A stretch of DNA of 64,000 nucleotides from Lineus longissimus (taxonomy: Eukaryota; Nemertea; Pilidiophora; Heteronemertea; Lineidae): contig NC_088311.1 of the NCBI RefSeq assembly GCF_910592395.1, positions 21,307,695 through 21,371,694 of the forward strand, read 5' to 3'. Position numbers and translations under genes: made by a program. Position 1 is the first letter of the stretch. Every line of letters begins with the position of its first letter. The notes under the pieces were generated by a model. The model worked only from the letters and a program-made list of their open reading frames with translations, had not been told where the DNA came from and did no database searches. Shown here one piece after another: positions 27,401 to 36,391 of the stretch.

Positions 27401-27496
27401 GGTCCATTGAAATGTGACTCTGCTGTGAATAAAATTATTATATCGCACTCCTTGCTTTTTCAGGATGATGGAAATGATTCTGACGACTTTATCTAA
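24455..27496 (+). CDS. CCDC25: CCDC25, NFACT-R domain coiled-coil protein
   Basis: Small conserved eukaryotic protein with an NFACT-R (DUF814) domain and a C-terminal charged helix. Human CCDC25 is reported as a membrane sensor of extracellular-trap DNA, but its ancestral role is unclear. Eight exons: 24455-24479, 25045-25092, 25468-25507, 25792-25843, 26156-26231, 26529-26632, 26970-27221, 27464-27496. Phases all agree and give about 209 residues, the family size. The start MVFYFTS, the motifs [20 protein letters not shown] and [13 protein letters not shown], the Lys/Glu-rich helix encoded by the exon at 26970 and the tail [13 protein letters not shown] match the human protein nearly end to end. 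The Met is chosen because the first seven residues match the human start closely and the first exon has only eight codons before a GT donor. Confidence 0.97.
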
Positions 27497-27839
27497 AGTG
27501 CACCATGTTAAAAGACACTGACACAAGGGAACGTCTGGTTTTTTGCCCGGGTGTTATAGACTTGAGTCCAGAATGATGGGTTTTGTTCCAGGTGATCTTA
27601 GCGGGCTGTGTCGGTACAAAATGAAATATGATAATCAGCCAAATCTTAAGCTAAAGCAAGCGATCTTCTTTTTATCAGATTGATAGTAAATGTAAATCTG
27701 CATATCTGCTTGTCAATAAATTTATTTTATGCAAAATTATTCGTATCTGGTCTTTTTTCATGGTGATAGTATTCAGAGGGCTGATTTACTTGCAGCATGA
27801 TTAAAATCAACTTGTGAGAGTGATCTTCCTGGATGCCCA
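27497..27839 (+). other. CCDC25 3' UTR
   Basis: Runs from the CCDC25 stop to the first diverged minisatellite copies. It contains a clear AATAAA at 27715-27720, about 220 bp after the stop, followed by T-rich sequence. Confidence 0.65.
27715..27720 (+). terminator. Poly(A) signal of CCDC25
   Basis: AATAAA 219 bp downstream of the CCDC25 stop codon, followed by TTTATTTTATG and a T-rich tract. This is the only canonical hexamer between the stop and the minisatellite that I found. Confidence 0.65.
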
Positions 27840-28846
27840 ATCTTGTTCAGCCAGCCAATCACCAGTAGGGACATTGGAGAGTCCAGGACTAAGATCTTTC
27901 AGTCAACTGTGTGTTGTCCCAGCATCTGTGGGGACATTGCAGTGACAAGGACTGGAACTCTTAAGTCCACTGCGTGTTGTCCTTGTGGGCACATCGCAAA
28001 GACCAGTAAAAGTTGTCCAATTAACATCAGTGGGGACAATGCGACTGGAAACCTGTATCCACTGTGTTGTCCCAGTGCGGAAATCACAGAGAGCAGGCTG
28101 TCCACTGTCCTGTCGATCATCAGTGTCGAGGATTGGGAACTTGCGGCTAACTGCATGTTGTCCCAGTTGGGACATCACAGAGATCAGTAAAAGGATCTTG
28201 TAGTCCTCTGCTTTGTTGTACACGTGGTCATTAGTGGGGACAATGTAGAGGCCATGACTGGGATCTTTCCACTGCTTTGTCATCACTCAAACACCAATGG
28301 AACTTTGCATTAGGACATAGCAGAGACTAGGATAAGGGTCTTGTCTTCCTGTCAATCATCAGTGGGGACAATGCAGAGACCAGGACAGGGAGCAAGTAGT
28401 CCTCGCATGTTGTGCCTATCGATCACCAGTGGGGACATGCAGAACCAAGGACTGGGAGCAGGCAGTACCCTTTGCTGTGCCTATCAATGATCAGTGGGGA
28501 CATGCAGAGACCAAGAATGCGAGGAGGTAGTCCCTGCATGTTGTGCCTATCAATCACCTGTGGAGACATGCAGAACCAAGGACTGGGAGCAGGCAGTCCC
28601 CTTTGCTGTGCCTATCAATGATCAGTGGGGACACGCAGAGACCAAGAATGGGAGCAGGCAGTCCCTGCATGTTGTGTGCCTATCAATCACCTGTGGAGAC
28701 ATGCAGAACCAAGGACTGGGAGCAAGTAGTCCCCTTTGCTGTGCCTGTCAATAATCAGTGGGGACATGCAGAGAACAAGAATGGGAGCAGGCAGTCCCTG
28801 CATGTTGTGTGCCTATCAATCACCTGTGGAGACATGCAGAACCAAG
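27840..28846 (+). repeat. 65-bp-class minisatellite, left part
   Basis: Left segment of the array that resumes at 37886. From 27840 to about 28400 the monomers are strongly diverged (recognisable by TGTTGTCCCA, AGTGGGGACA and GACCAG blocks). From about 28400 they become regular, with monomer A ending GGCAGTCCCCTTTGCTGTG and monomer B ending GCATGTTGTG(TG). The retrotransposon interrupts a monomer A after CAGAACCAAG. Confidence 0.9.
28843..28846 (+). repeat. Target-site duplication, left copy (CAAG)
   Basis: CAAG directly before the 5' LTR. The same four bases follow the 3' LTR at 37886-37889. Removing the element and one CAAG restores the monomer sequence AACCAAGGACTGGG found in intact neighbours. 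Confidence 0.9.
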
Positions 28847-29334
28847 TGTTGTATAGTAATTGTAAAACCTTTCTTATGAGTAGCACTGTAATGTGTAATT
28901 CTTGGAATTAAGTGTGCGAGATTATTGGAATTGGGTATCAGATAAGATACCTGTGAAAATTCCCACGGTCTACTTTTAATCCTCCATTCTCCCCAGCGTG
29001 ATCAATTACGTCAGCATTGATGCGGCTCCTCATTGGATGGAGACGCATCAACGTTGCCCCCTGATTGGTGCAGACAAAGCTGCGCGTGAATACAAAACAG
29101 CTGTCCGCACGCTCTCGGCAGAGAGAGAGAGAGAGAGAGAAGAGAGCGATAGAGAGTTATTCCAGTCTCCCGAGTATTTTATAATCACGTGCACGAATCG
29201 TCATCCCGACGAACTATTTTATCAATTATGACTTTGGTGTGTATAATTTTGTGAAGCAGTGTTAGAATAAAGGATCCGGACGTTAGAAGGCAAATTCAGG
29301 ACTTATTACGTTTGTAACCTGTGCAAATACAACA
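28847..29334 (+). repeat. 5' LTR (488 bp)
   Basis: Starts TGTTGTATAG and ends GCAAATACAACA. By reading it is identical to the 3' LTR except for three fewer GA units in the run near 29121-29142. It contains a CRE-like TTACGTCA (29006-29013), two inverted CCAAT boxes (29032-29036, 29064-29068), inverted arms TTGATGCG/CGCATCAA (29017-29024, 29044-29051), an AT-rich TATTTTATAA (29175-29184) that could be a TATA element, and AATAAA (29266-29271), consistent with a U3-R-U5 layout. Confidence 0.96.
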
Positions 29335-29350
29335 TGGCGACCTTCCCAGG
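29335..29350 (+). other. Primer-binding site
   Basis: TGGCGACC starts directly after the 5' LTR. The leading TGG pairs with a tRNA CCA end, and the next five bases would pair with a tRNA ending GGTCGCCA, as in some arginine tRNAs. Complementarity beyond the first eight bases looks poor, so the tRNA identity is a guess. Confidence 0.6.
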
Positions 29351-29584
29351 ATCTTCAATTCGTGACAGTGAGTCCGGATGCGTTTCAGTCTTGGAGCAGA
29401 TTCTATTAACCGAGGACTCCGTTTTTCACGCCACGTGCTAGTGCTGCTGCAGTCCATTATGTACATTACGTGTACACCTACGTGATTTCTAACTCGTTCA
29501 TTTCATCGGGAGGCAGAATAGTGACGTTCGTTTGTCAATATAATATTTATAAAATCGTGAATTTTTTTCTAAACTGTTCGTGAC

Positions 29585-30330
29585 GTAAGTGCGAATTTCA
29601 TTATATTTATATATCGTCACTTTTGTTATAAATCACTGTGATCGCCATGAATCACTGTGAGTGTGAGCGCAGCATTTTTTAATCGATTGACGGACACCGT
29701 CTTCGTCAGTACGCATAGTACACGTCTATCTCTGTGTGTACCGAACTATTCAACTTCTACATCATGACATGTGCTATAACGTTCACGGATGATGTGCCCA
29801 GCAGCCAGAATACTCTTCAATTCGCCCTGATGTCTACTCGAGATCCGATACCGTTCCAGGCTCCAGCTGATCCAGCGTTGCAGTTTTAAAAGAGACATTT
29901 TATCAACTTTTTGAAAGACATTTTATAAACTTTTGAGAGACATTTGTAAACTTTTTGATAGTCATTTATATTAACTGTTTTGAAAGACATTTTATAAACT
30001 AATTAGTAATAGGACAATATTTTTGTGCATCATTTCAATTTTGGCAGAGTATAGTACAATACTTTGCAATATCAGTCGATTCATAGCATTTAATGCATTT
30101 AATCTTAAATTTTCACTCGTTATTGCAAACTGACTGGAACCGGACCCCGAGGATTTTGACAACTGTATATCTATAATATGAACTTTGTTTAGCTTTGCCC
30201 TGTTACAGCAAGATAGACAACAGACCAACCCAACCTTTAATGTTGCATTTCCTTTTCAGAAGAAATTAACTTTTGCTTCCCAAATACCTGACTTTTTATT
30301 CCTTCATAACTAACTTTTACCCCTTTACAG
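29585..30330 (+). other. Retrotransposon leader with possible intron
   Basis: The 1-kb untranslated leader contains a strong donor-like GAC|GTAAGT at 29584/29585. Just before the gag ATG there is an acceptor-like CTAAC ... TTTTACCCCTTTACAG ending at 30330. Splicing would remove 746 bp and join the LTR-proximal leader to TAATAATGG. Inference from splice consensus only. Confidence 0.4.
29891..30000 (+). repeat. Short tandem repeat in retrotransposon leader
   Basis: About five imperfect 22-25 bp copies with the core GAAAGACATTTTATAAACTT in the untranslated leader of the element. Copies alternate between AAGACATT, GAGACATT and TAGTCATT variants. Confidence 0.75.
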
Positions 30331-30335
30331 TAATA

Positions 30336-31574
30336 ATGGAAGGGCCAGCAGATCCAGCACCACCTGCTTTCAGGGGCACCGATTTTCTACCTCCTTTGTT
30401 TGATGGTGAAGTGATCGACCATGACATTTGTCATGCACATATCTTATCGTTTATGGACTACCTTCACTTCCACAATCTCCACGAGCCAGCAAATGCTGCA
30501 GAGATGATTCATATCATAACATTGTTCAAGGCTAGACTTCGTGGCAAAGCACGTCTGTGGGCAGAGGGAAAAGTTTTCCCCACTATCGCTAATCTCAGAG
30601 CACAGTTTATGCAGCGGTTCAGTCCAACCCATTCAAATTTTGCCAATGTCAAGCATTTTCATTCTCTTTCCCATACCCCAGGCGATTCAGCCGAAATGAC
30701 TCTCAATAAGATACGCTTAGCAGCCCAGCGTATTCATTATAATGAGGTCCAGGTTCGAGACAAATTCTTACAGGTTTTGCCTACCAATTGTCAGGCAGCA
30801 GTCATCATGGCTGCCCCTGCAGATGCAGACGTGGCAGTTCTCGTTGAACGTGCTCAACAATATTTAGATTTTTCTGAGCCAGACAGGCCAACTACTGCTA
30901 ATAAGCAGGTATCATTTATCACTGATCAGGTCCATGTGACCACTGCTAGTGCATCCACTAACAGTAGTGCTTGCGCAGTTGACAGGCTCACTGAGCAACT
31001 TGCTGCTCTTCGCACAGAAGTGCAAGATTTGTCTATAGAGGTCAGGACTCAACCTCAGGTTCATTTTAGTCAACCACAGTCCAACTCTGATACTGGTGCT
31101 CGTACATATAGCTCGAACTACCGTTCAAGTTCGCCATCTCCTGTGAGTCATCAGTCTAGACGTCCTAGTCGTAGTCCGGCTAGAGACCGTTATCGTTATA
31201 GTCATCGTGTATCCAGTAGATCCCCATGTAGGGACAGTCGTCGTTCTCAGGGTTCCTATGGTATTTCTCGTTCTGGTAACTCTCCCCGTCGTGCCACCTC
31301 CAACATTGTCTGTTATTTCTGCCACAAACCCAATCATGTGTGGAGAAACTGTTATACTTACCAGAACATGGTCAGTCGTGGGATGAACCCTACTTTCATG
31401 CCCGTAAGGCCTCCAGCGCCACCCTTTTCTCCGTCCCATTATCAGCCATCAGATAATGGTCAACAGTTTCGTCAGGACACTCGATGTCCTCAACCCTACC
31501 CGTTCCAATCCTATAAGCCAGATAACAGGTCTAGGTTTGATCAGTACTCTGGACCACAACAGCAAAATTTTTAG
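30336..31574 (+). CDS. Gag-like protein of the LTR retrotransposon
   Basis: 412 residues. Structural protein that packages element RNA in virus-like particles (family role). The ATG at 30336 is chosen because it has a strong context (A at -3, G at +4). The frame is open upstream to 30273 but without another ATG. The N-terminal half resembles the helical capsid region of Ty3/gypsy Gag. The C-terminal third is Arg/Ser-rich and is followed by one zinc knuckle, CYFCHKPNHVWRNC (CX2CX4HX4C, about 31311-31351), and a Pro/Gln-rich end. The stop TAG at 31572-31574 directly follows the slippery heptamer, so this product is the unshifted one. Confidence 0.92.
   Translation: MEGPADPAPPAFRGTDFLPPLFDGEVIDHDICHAHILSFMDYLHFHNLHEPANAAEMIHIITLFKARLRGKARLWAEGKVFPTIANLRAQFMQRFSPTHSNFANVKHFHSLSHTPGDSAEMTLNKIRLAAQRIHYNEVQVRDKFLQVLPTNCQAAVIMAAPADADVAVLVERAQQYLDFSEPDRPTTANKQVSFITDQVHVTTASASTNSSACAVDRLTEQLAALRTEVQDLSIEVRTQPQVHFSQPQSNSDTGARTYSSNYRSSSPSPVSHQSRRPSRSPARDRYRYSHRVSSRSPCRDSRRSQGSYGISRSGNSPRRATSNIVCYFCHKPNHVWRNCYTYQNMVSRGMNPTFMPVRPPAPPFSPSHYQPSDNGQQFRQDTRCPQPYPFQSYKPDNRSRFDQYSGPQQQNF
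31565..31571 (+). promoter_or_regulatory. Candidate -1 ribosomal frameshift site (A AAT TTT)
   Basis: In the gag frame the codons are CAA AAT TTT TAG. The heptamer A AAT TTT fits the X XXY YYZ rule exactly, with the gag stop as the very next codon. A -1 slip enters the pol frame, which is open from this point to 36391. A downstream stimulatory structure was not identified by eye. Confidence 0.75.
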
Positions 31575-34500
31575 ATAGGAGAAGCACTAACTGCCACTTA
31601 GATGCCTCTCCGACTCTATTTTCTGCTCAGCATTCTGGTGATCAACATTCTAGTGATCATTTGTCTTCATCGTATAATCCACATTCTGAATATCTTGGTG
31701 AATCCTCTGCTGACATTCAGCTCACTTCTAGGAATTATGCCAAAGGTTATTTACCCACAGGCCAAGGTTTGGTCATTTTATTTGATTCAGGAGCCACTGA
31801 GACTCTGATTGGTTTGGAAACTGTAAGGGACTCCCCCTATTTGTCCAAATTGCCCAAGGTTGATATTAAACCAATCAAATTTCGTATTGGTAATGGAGAA
31901 TTTTTGTTTGCAAAACAGGCCATTAAGCCTAAACTTACTATTCAAGGGAACCATTTCAATGTATACTGTGTCATAGCTGAAAATTTCATTGGTCCTGATA
32001 TTCTTTTGGGTACATCTACCATGAAGGAACTCAAAGGTTCTTTGGATTTCATTACAAATTCGTTCAAGGTCAGGTCAAAGAAGGCTTGGTTACGTCCTAC
32101 TGTCAATACTGTCATTAGACCAGGTCAGGTTAGGGTCATTCATGTTAAAGGCAAATTGCCCCATCACATGAAAAACTCGGCACTCATATTGAATTCATCG
32201 TCTCATTTGTCTAGGTTTTGTCCTTCAACCATGATGGTCAAATTGAAACACGGTTTAGCTCCTATTCGTATTTATAACCATTCTCGTAAACCCGTCAATA
32301 TTCGGTCTGACAAGCCTATTGTCTTCACCAACTTGGATGATTTTATTCATGTAACTCAAAGTTTGTCTCCAAGCTGCCTCAAGCAAAATCAACCCTGTGC
32401 TCCGTCACAACCACCTGTTGATGATCAAGACTCGCATTTGTCAGCTAGGGACATTTTAAGGCGAGATGTTAAATTAGACCATAGTATTCTGTCTACGCCA
32501 GAACAGGCCAGTGTGTATGATATTTTGGAAAACCATGCTCCAGCATTTAGTCTTCGAGGTGAGGTTGGGACTTGTCCCAATTTTGAGGTGGACATCCATC
32601 TCAAGGATGAAACCCCTTTCTATATCCGACCATATCCGGTCGCTGAGGAAAACAAACCTCTCATTGATAAGGAACTTGATAAATTAGTCAAGTTGGGCAT
32701 TTTGCATCAAGGACATACATCATATTCCAGTCCAATTTTGCTTGTCAAGAAGAAGGATTCTACTGAGAAGCGCGTTGTAACAGATTTTCGGTTTTTAAAT
32801 AGTCGAGTTCATTGTGCAAATCAAGATTTCACTCCTTTGAAAACCATCTTAGCTAGAATCGGTCAGTCAAATTGTAAAGTCTTGAGTGTCATAGATTTGA
32901 AAAGTGCTTTTCATTGTCTACCTTTGTCTCGTAGGGCACAGGCCTACACCGGCATATCTGCCTACAACGGTGGTCGAACTTTTTACTATCGTAGACTTCC
33001 AATGGGTTTGTCCATTTCTCCGTCCATTTTCTCTCAGAAAATCAATGATATCCTTTCTAATATTCCCAACTCAAATCTCTTTTGCTGTGCAGTACATGAT
33101 GACATTCTCATCTTCAGTAAAGATAAGAAAGAGCATACTGTACATCTGCAACAAATTTTCCAGGCTTCGATTGCCAATGGCTTGAAGATTTCTCCTAAGA
33201 AATGTCGCTTGTTTCAGACTAGAGTTGTTTACTTGGGTCATGTTCTGTCCATTTCTCCTGATGGTTTTGTTCAAATTTCGGCTATGAATGACAAGTGTTT
33301 GTCTATTAGGAATATGAAGACCCCTACATGTCAGAAAGCGGTCCGAAGGTTTGTCGGTGCTGTGTCATATTTGAGTCAATATTTACCTAGATTGCAGGAA
33401 TTGCTTACACCTTTACATGAGCTCACACGCAAATCTAAGCATTTCCATTGGCAACCCCATCATGAGATAGCTTTTCATACTATCAAAGACTTGCTCATCA
33501 AGCCACCTGTCTTGAATGCACCCACTACTAGAGGTGAATTCAGATTGTATAGTGATACTTCACGTATTGCTACAGGTTCATATCTTGCTCAATACTCTGA
33601 TGGGCAAGAACGCATCATCGCATACTATTCCAAGCGCTTGCCAAAGGCGGCAAAGAACTATTCTGTTAGTGAGCTTGAATTACTTGGACTCCTCATCAAT
33701 GTAACAGCTTTTCAGTATTTGTTACAAGACAGGACTTTCCAGGCTTTTGTTGATCATTCTTCTTTGGTTCAGATTGTAAAGTCAAAGAAGCAGCCACCGA
33801 CCACTAGGTTGCAAAAGCTGCTTGAGCGACTGTCTCCCTATAGTTTTCAGTTGTCGTACATGCCAGGCAAAGAGCTTGTGTTAGCTGATTTCTTGTCACG
33901 TGCTCCTCTAGATGATGATACTGAGTTAGATAGGATTATGCCAATCGCGTTCCAGGCACAATCACCTGTTATTTATGAATTAGAGTCTCTTTCAACCCCT
34001 GTTCAGGAGCATGCATTTTATACACTGCCACTTCCTGAAAAGATTGTTACCAGGTCATATGCAAAGAAAATGAACATTCCTGTGCCTCTTCTGCATAGGC
34101 CAAAACCAATTCCCAAACCACGAACACATGTTCCTTGTCAGCAGACAGTGTCTGTTGCACCTACACACACTCCTCTTGTTAATGGCATTCAAAACAATGT
34201 GCCACCAGTATCTATACTTCCAAAAGCTCCACGTGTGCCCATTGTTACATCAACAGTGGCACCACCAGTGTCAGTGATTCCATTTGTTCTCCAACAGAAT
34301 GACAAATCTCAATCATCAACCAAGGTTGCTGATGAACCTAGGCTCATTGATTCCGCTCTTCCTCCATCTTCTGTCGTTGAAGAGTATTCAGATGATATTT
34401 TAGATCTCCTGGTTAGACCCACACCATTGGTTCCAAGGATTGATAGCATGCATACCAAGCATGTCCCTGATCAGGCATCTCTGAATAAGGTATTGAAGAT

Positions 34501-36391
34501 CATCAGACGCAAGGTGATTCGGGATTACAATCTCCCTATTGAGGCACAACAGCTTAGTACCGCACAACAGACATCTCCGTATTTTAAACCCATCTATGAT
34601 TACTTAGTCCATGATATCTTGCCAGCAGATAAGAAAGCTGCTAGGGTCGTTAGCATCAAATCTGAGCAGTATCTGACTTTCAATGGCATTCTGTTCAGGA
34701 TTTTCTTTCCCACCAATTCTGAGAATTTCTGTTTTCAATTAGCAGTTCCGGAAAAGTATATAGATACCATCATAGGCCAACATCATGGCTCAGGTTTGCT
34801 TCTGGGACACGGAGGATGTACCAGAACTTATCTCACCATTAGGAAAAATTTCTATTTTCCATCTATGTTCCAACGCATTGTCTCGTATATTCAATCATGT
34901 GATAGGTGTCAACAACTTAAGGGAAAGTCTGATACTATGCGGACATTTCATGAACGCATTCCAGCCAGTTTTGAACCATTCCAGACCATTAGTATGGATT
35001 TCAAATCCATGCCCACATCTCCATCAGGTTACCGTCATATGCTAGTCGTGACATGTGCCATGACCAGGTTTGTTGTGGCCGTCCCGCTAAAGACAATTGA
35101 CGCCCCCACTGTTTGTGAAGCCCTTCTCCAGAAGGTGATTACTCTGTTTGGCGTCCCATCTGTAATTGTGTCAGATGCAGCAGCATCTCTCACCGGTCAT
35201 CTTGTTGAATTACTGTGTGCGACACTTGGCATTCAACAGAAGCTTGTCTCTGTAGAAAACCATGGTAGTCTTATGGCTGAACGGCAAATCAAATCCATTG
35301 CCGACCTCATCAAAGCAAATCTCCTTGAGTATGGTGTTTCTTGGACTCAATTCGTGTCCACAGCAGTGTACACATACAATTCATTTTCAAGTGCTCACTT
35401 GGGAGGTTACTCTCCTTTCTATTTGCTCTTCTTGCGTGAACCAGCTGATTTGTCCACTTTGAATTTCAAACCATGTCTAGGTCTCTCACGGTCACATGCT
35501 GAGTATGTCCAACATCTGCGACAGAAATTTCAGAATGTGTCCAAATGTATGCTGCAGCTCCAAGAGCACCAGCAACTGTCTCAAAATGCCAAGATTGCTA
35601 ACAAACTTCAGAAATCTCCCATCTATGCTGAAGGTCAGTTGGTTTATCTACATAAACCCAACACTACAGGGATGACGGCCAACACAAGAAAGTTTAAGAC
35701 TCTTTGGGTTGGCCCATTTGTTATACACCAGGTTTTGGATAGGACACACTATATTATAGCAGATTTGAAGGGAAACATCATTCCTGATATCTTCAATTTT
35801 GCAAGGTTGAAACCAGCATTTTTGAGGGCCACAGGTCAGAAAAATGTAGCCCATCTCCAGCAGTTGCAAAACTTGCTTCATAAGGCAGACAAGGCACAGG
35901 ATGAGAAAGCTGTGCATGCTGCTTATGCTTTGGATTTCACTGATGAGACAGGTTCCGCTCATGAATCCACCACCTATAGAGGCGACATCTATGCCTCACA
36001 GGCTGAACTTTGTGATTTCAATATTCATTTGTCTCATGCCGAGGGTAACCATGGCATGATTGCTCCCTCTGTGTTGTCCACTAAGCAACAGGATGATTTG
36101 TCTCGGCTCACTTGGCAATCTCCCTCAGAGTTTGATTACACCACTTTGAAACGGGCGCGTTTCAAAAATGGATGCCTAGAACTCTTGCTCTCTGTGCCTT
36201 TTGGGCAGAAACAGTTTAGCTATTGGTGGTCACCTCAATTTGAACCACATGTTGTCAGCATTGTCCAGTTTGTGTTAAGTGCCAAGGATATAAGATGTAC
36301 AGGGTGTCCCAACCCGTTAAAAATGTTCAAAGATAAGACCATTCATGATAAGTCACATATTTTGGCGAAAAGCCAAGAGAAAAGTGATTAG
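31565..36391 (+). CDS. Pol polyprotein (PR-RT-RH-IN), read by -1 frameshift
   Basis: The frame is open from the slippery site to the TAG at 36389-36391, about 1,600 residues. No ATG is needed: the first in-frame initiator-like codon, 31661, is TTG. In order: aspartic protease with FDSGATETLIG (Asp at 31784); reverse transcriptase with LLVKKKD, LPMGLSISPSIFSQ and the catalytic segment AVHDDILIFS (about 33089-33118, a variant of the usual Y/F-x-D-D); RNase H with LYSDTS, SELELL and FVDHSS; a Pro-rich linker of about 270 residues; integrase with an HHCC-type N-domain ending SCDRC and catalytic residues at 34997 (Asp), 35174 (Asp) and 35279 (Glu), spaced D-59-D-35-E. After the integrase an extra C-terminal stretch of about 200 residues is unassigned. 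Product matures by self-proteolysis (family knowledge). Confidence 0.93.
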   Translation, partial: KFLDRRSTNCHLDASPTLFSAQHSGDQHSSDHLSSSYNPHSEYLGESSADIQLTSRNYAKGYLPTGQGLVILFDSGATETLIGLETVRDSPYLSKLPKVDIKPIKFRIGNGEFLFAKQAIKPKLTIQGNHFNVYCVIAENFIGPDILLGTSTMKELKGSLDFITNSFKVRSKKAWLRPTVNTVIRPGQVRVIHVKGKLPHHMKNSALILNSSSHLSRFCPSTMMVKLKHGLAPIRIYNHSRKPVNIRSDKPIVFTNLDDFIHVTQSLSPSCLKQNQPCAPSQPPVDDQDSHLSARDILRRDVKLDHSILSTPEQASVYDILENHAPAFSLRGEVGTCPNFEVDIHLKDETPFYIRPYPVAEENKPLIDKELDKLVKLGILHQGHTSYSSPILLVKKKDSTEKRVVTDFRFLNSRVHCANQDFTPLKTILARIGQSNCKVLSVIDLKSAFHCLPLSRRAQAYTGISAYNGGRTFYYRRLPMGLSISPSIFSQKINDILSNIPNSNLFCCAVHDDILIFSKDKKEHTVHLQQIFQASIANGLKISPKKCRLFQTRVVYLGHVLSISPDGFVQISAMNDKCLSIRNMKTPTCQKAVRRFVGAVSYLSQYLPRLQELLTPLHELTRKSKHFHWQPHHEIAFHTIKDLLIKPPVLNAPTTRGEFRLYSDTSRIATGSYLAQYSDGQERIIAYYSKRLPKAAKNYSVSELELLGLLINVTAFQYLLQDRTFQAFVDHSSLVQIVKSKKQPPTTRLQKLLERLSPYSFQLSYMPGKELVLADFLSRAPLDDDTELDRIMPIAFQAQSPVIYELESLSTPVQEHAFYTLPLPEKIVTRSYAKKMNIPVPLLHRPKPIPKPRTHVPCQQTVSVAPTHTPLVNGIQNNVPPVSILPKAPRVPIVTSTVAPPVSVIPFVLQQNDKSQSSTKVADEPRLIDSALPPSSVVEEYSDDILDLLVRPTPLVPRIDSMHTKHVPDQASLNKVLKIIRRKVIRDYNLPIEAQQLSTAQQTSPYFKPIYDYLVHDILPADKKAARVVSIKSEQYLTFNGILFRIFFPTNSENFCFQLAVPEKYIDTIIGQHHGSGLLLGHGGCTRTYLTIRKNFYFPSMFQRIVSYIQSCDRCQQLKGKSDTMRTFHERIPASFEPFQTISMDFKSMPTSPSGYRHMLVVTCAMTRFVVAVPLKTIDAPTVCEALLQKVITLFGVPSVIVSDAAASLTGHLVELLCATLGIQQKLVSVENHGSLMAERQIKSIADLIKANLLEYGVSWTQFVSTAVYTYNSFSSAHLGGYSPFYLLFLREPADLSTLNFKPCLGLSRSHAEYVQHLRQKFQNVSKCMLQLQEHQQLSQNAKIANKLQKSPIYAEGQLVYLHKPNTTGMTANTRKFKTLWVGPFVIHQVLDRTHYIIADLKGNIIPDIFNFARLKPAFLRATGQKNVAHLQQLQNLLHKADKAQDEKAVHAAYALDFTDETGSAHESTTYRGDIYASQAELCDFNIHLSHAEGNHGMIAPSVLSTKQQDDLSRLTWQSPSEFDYTTLKRARFKNGCLELLLSVPFGQKQFSYWWSPQFEPHVVSIVQFVLSAKDIRCTGCPNPLKMFKDKTIHDKSHILAKSQEKSD

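Noticed and set aside
30273-30335. Earlier start for the gag-like protein
   Set aside because: The upstream extension begins at TTG, not ATG, and overlaps a likely splice acceptor. The ATG at 30336 has much better context.
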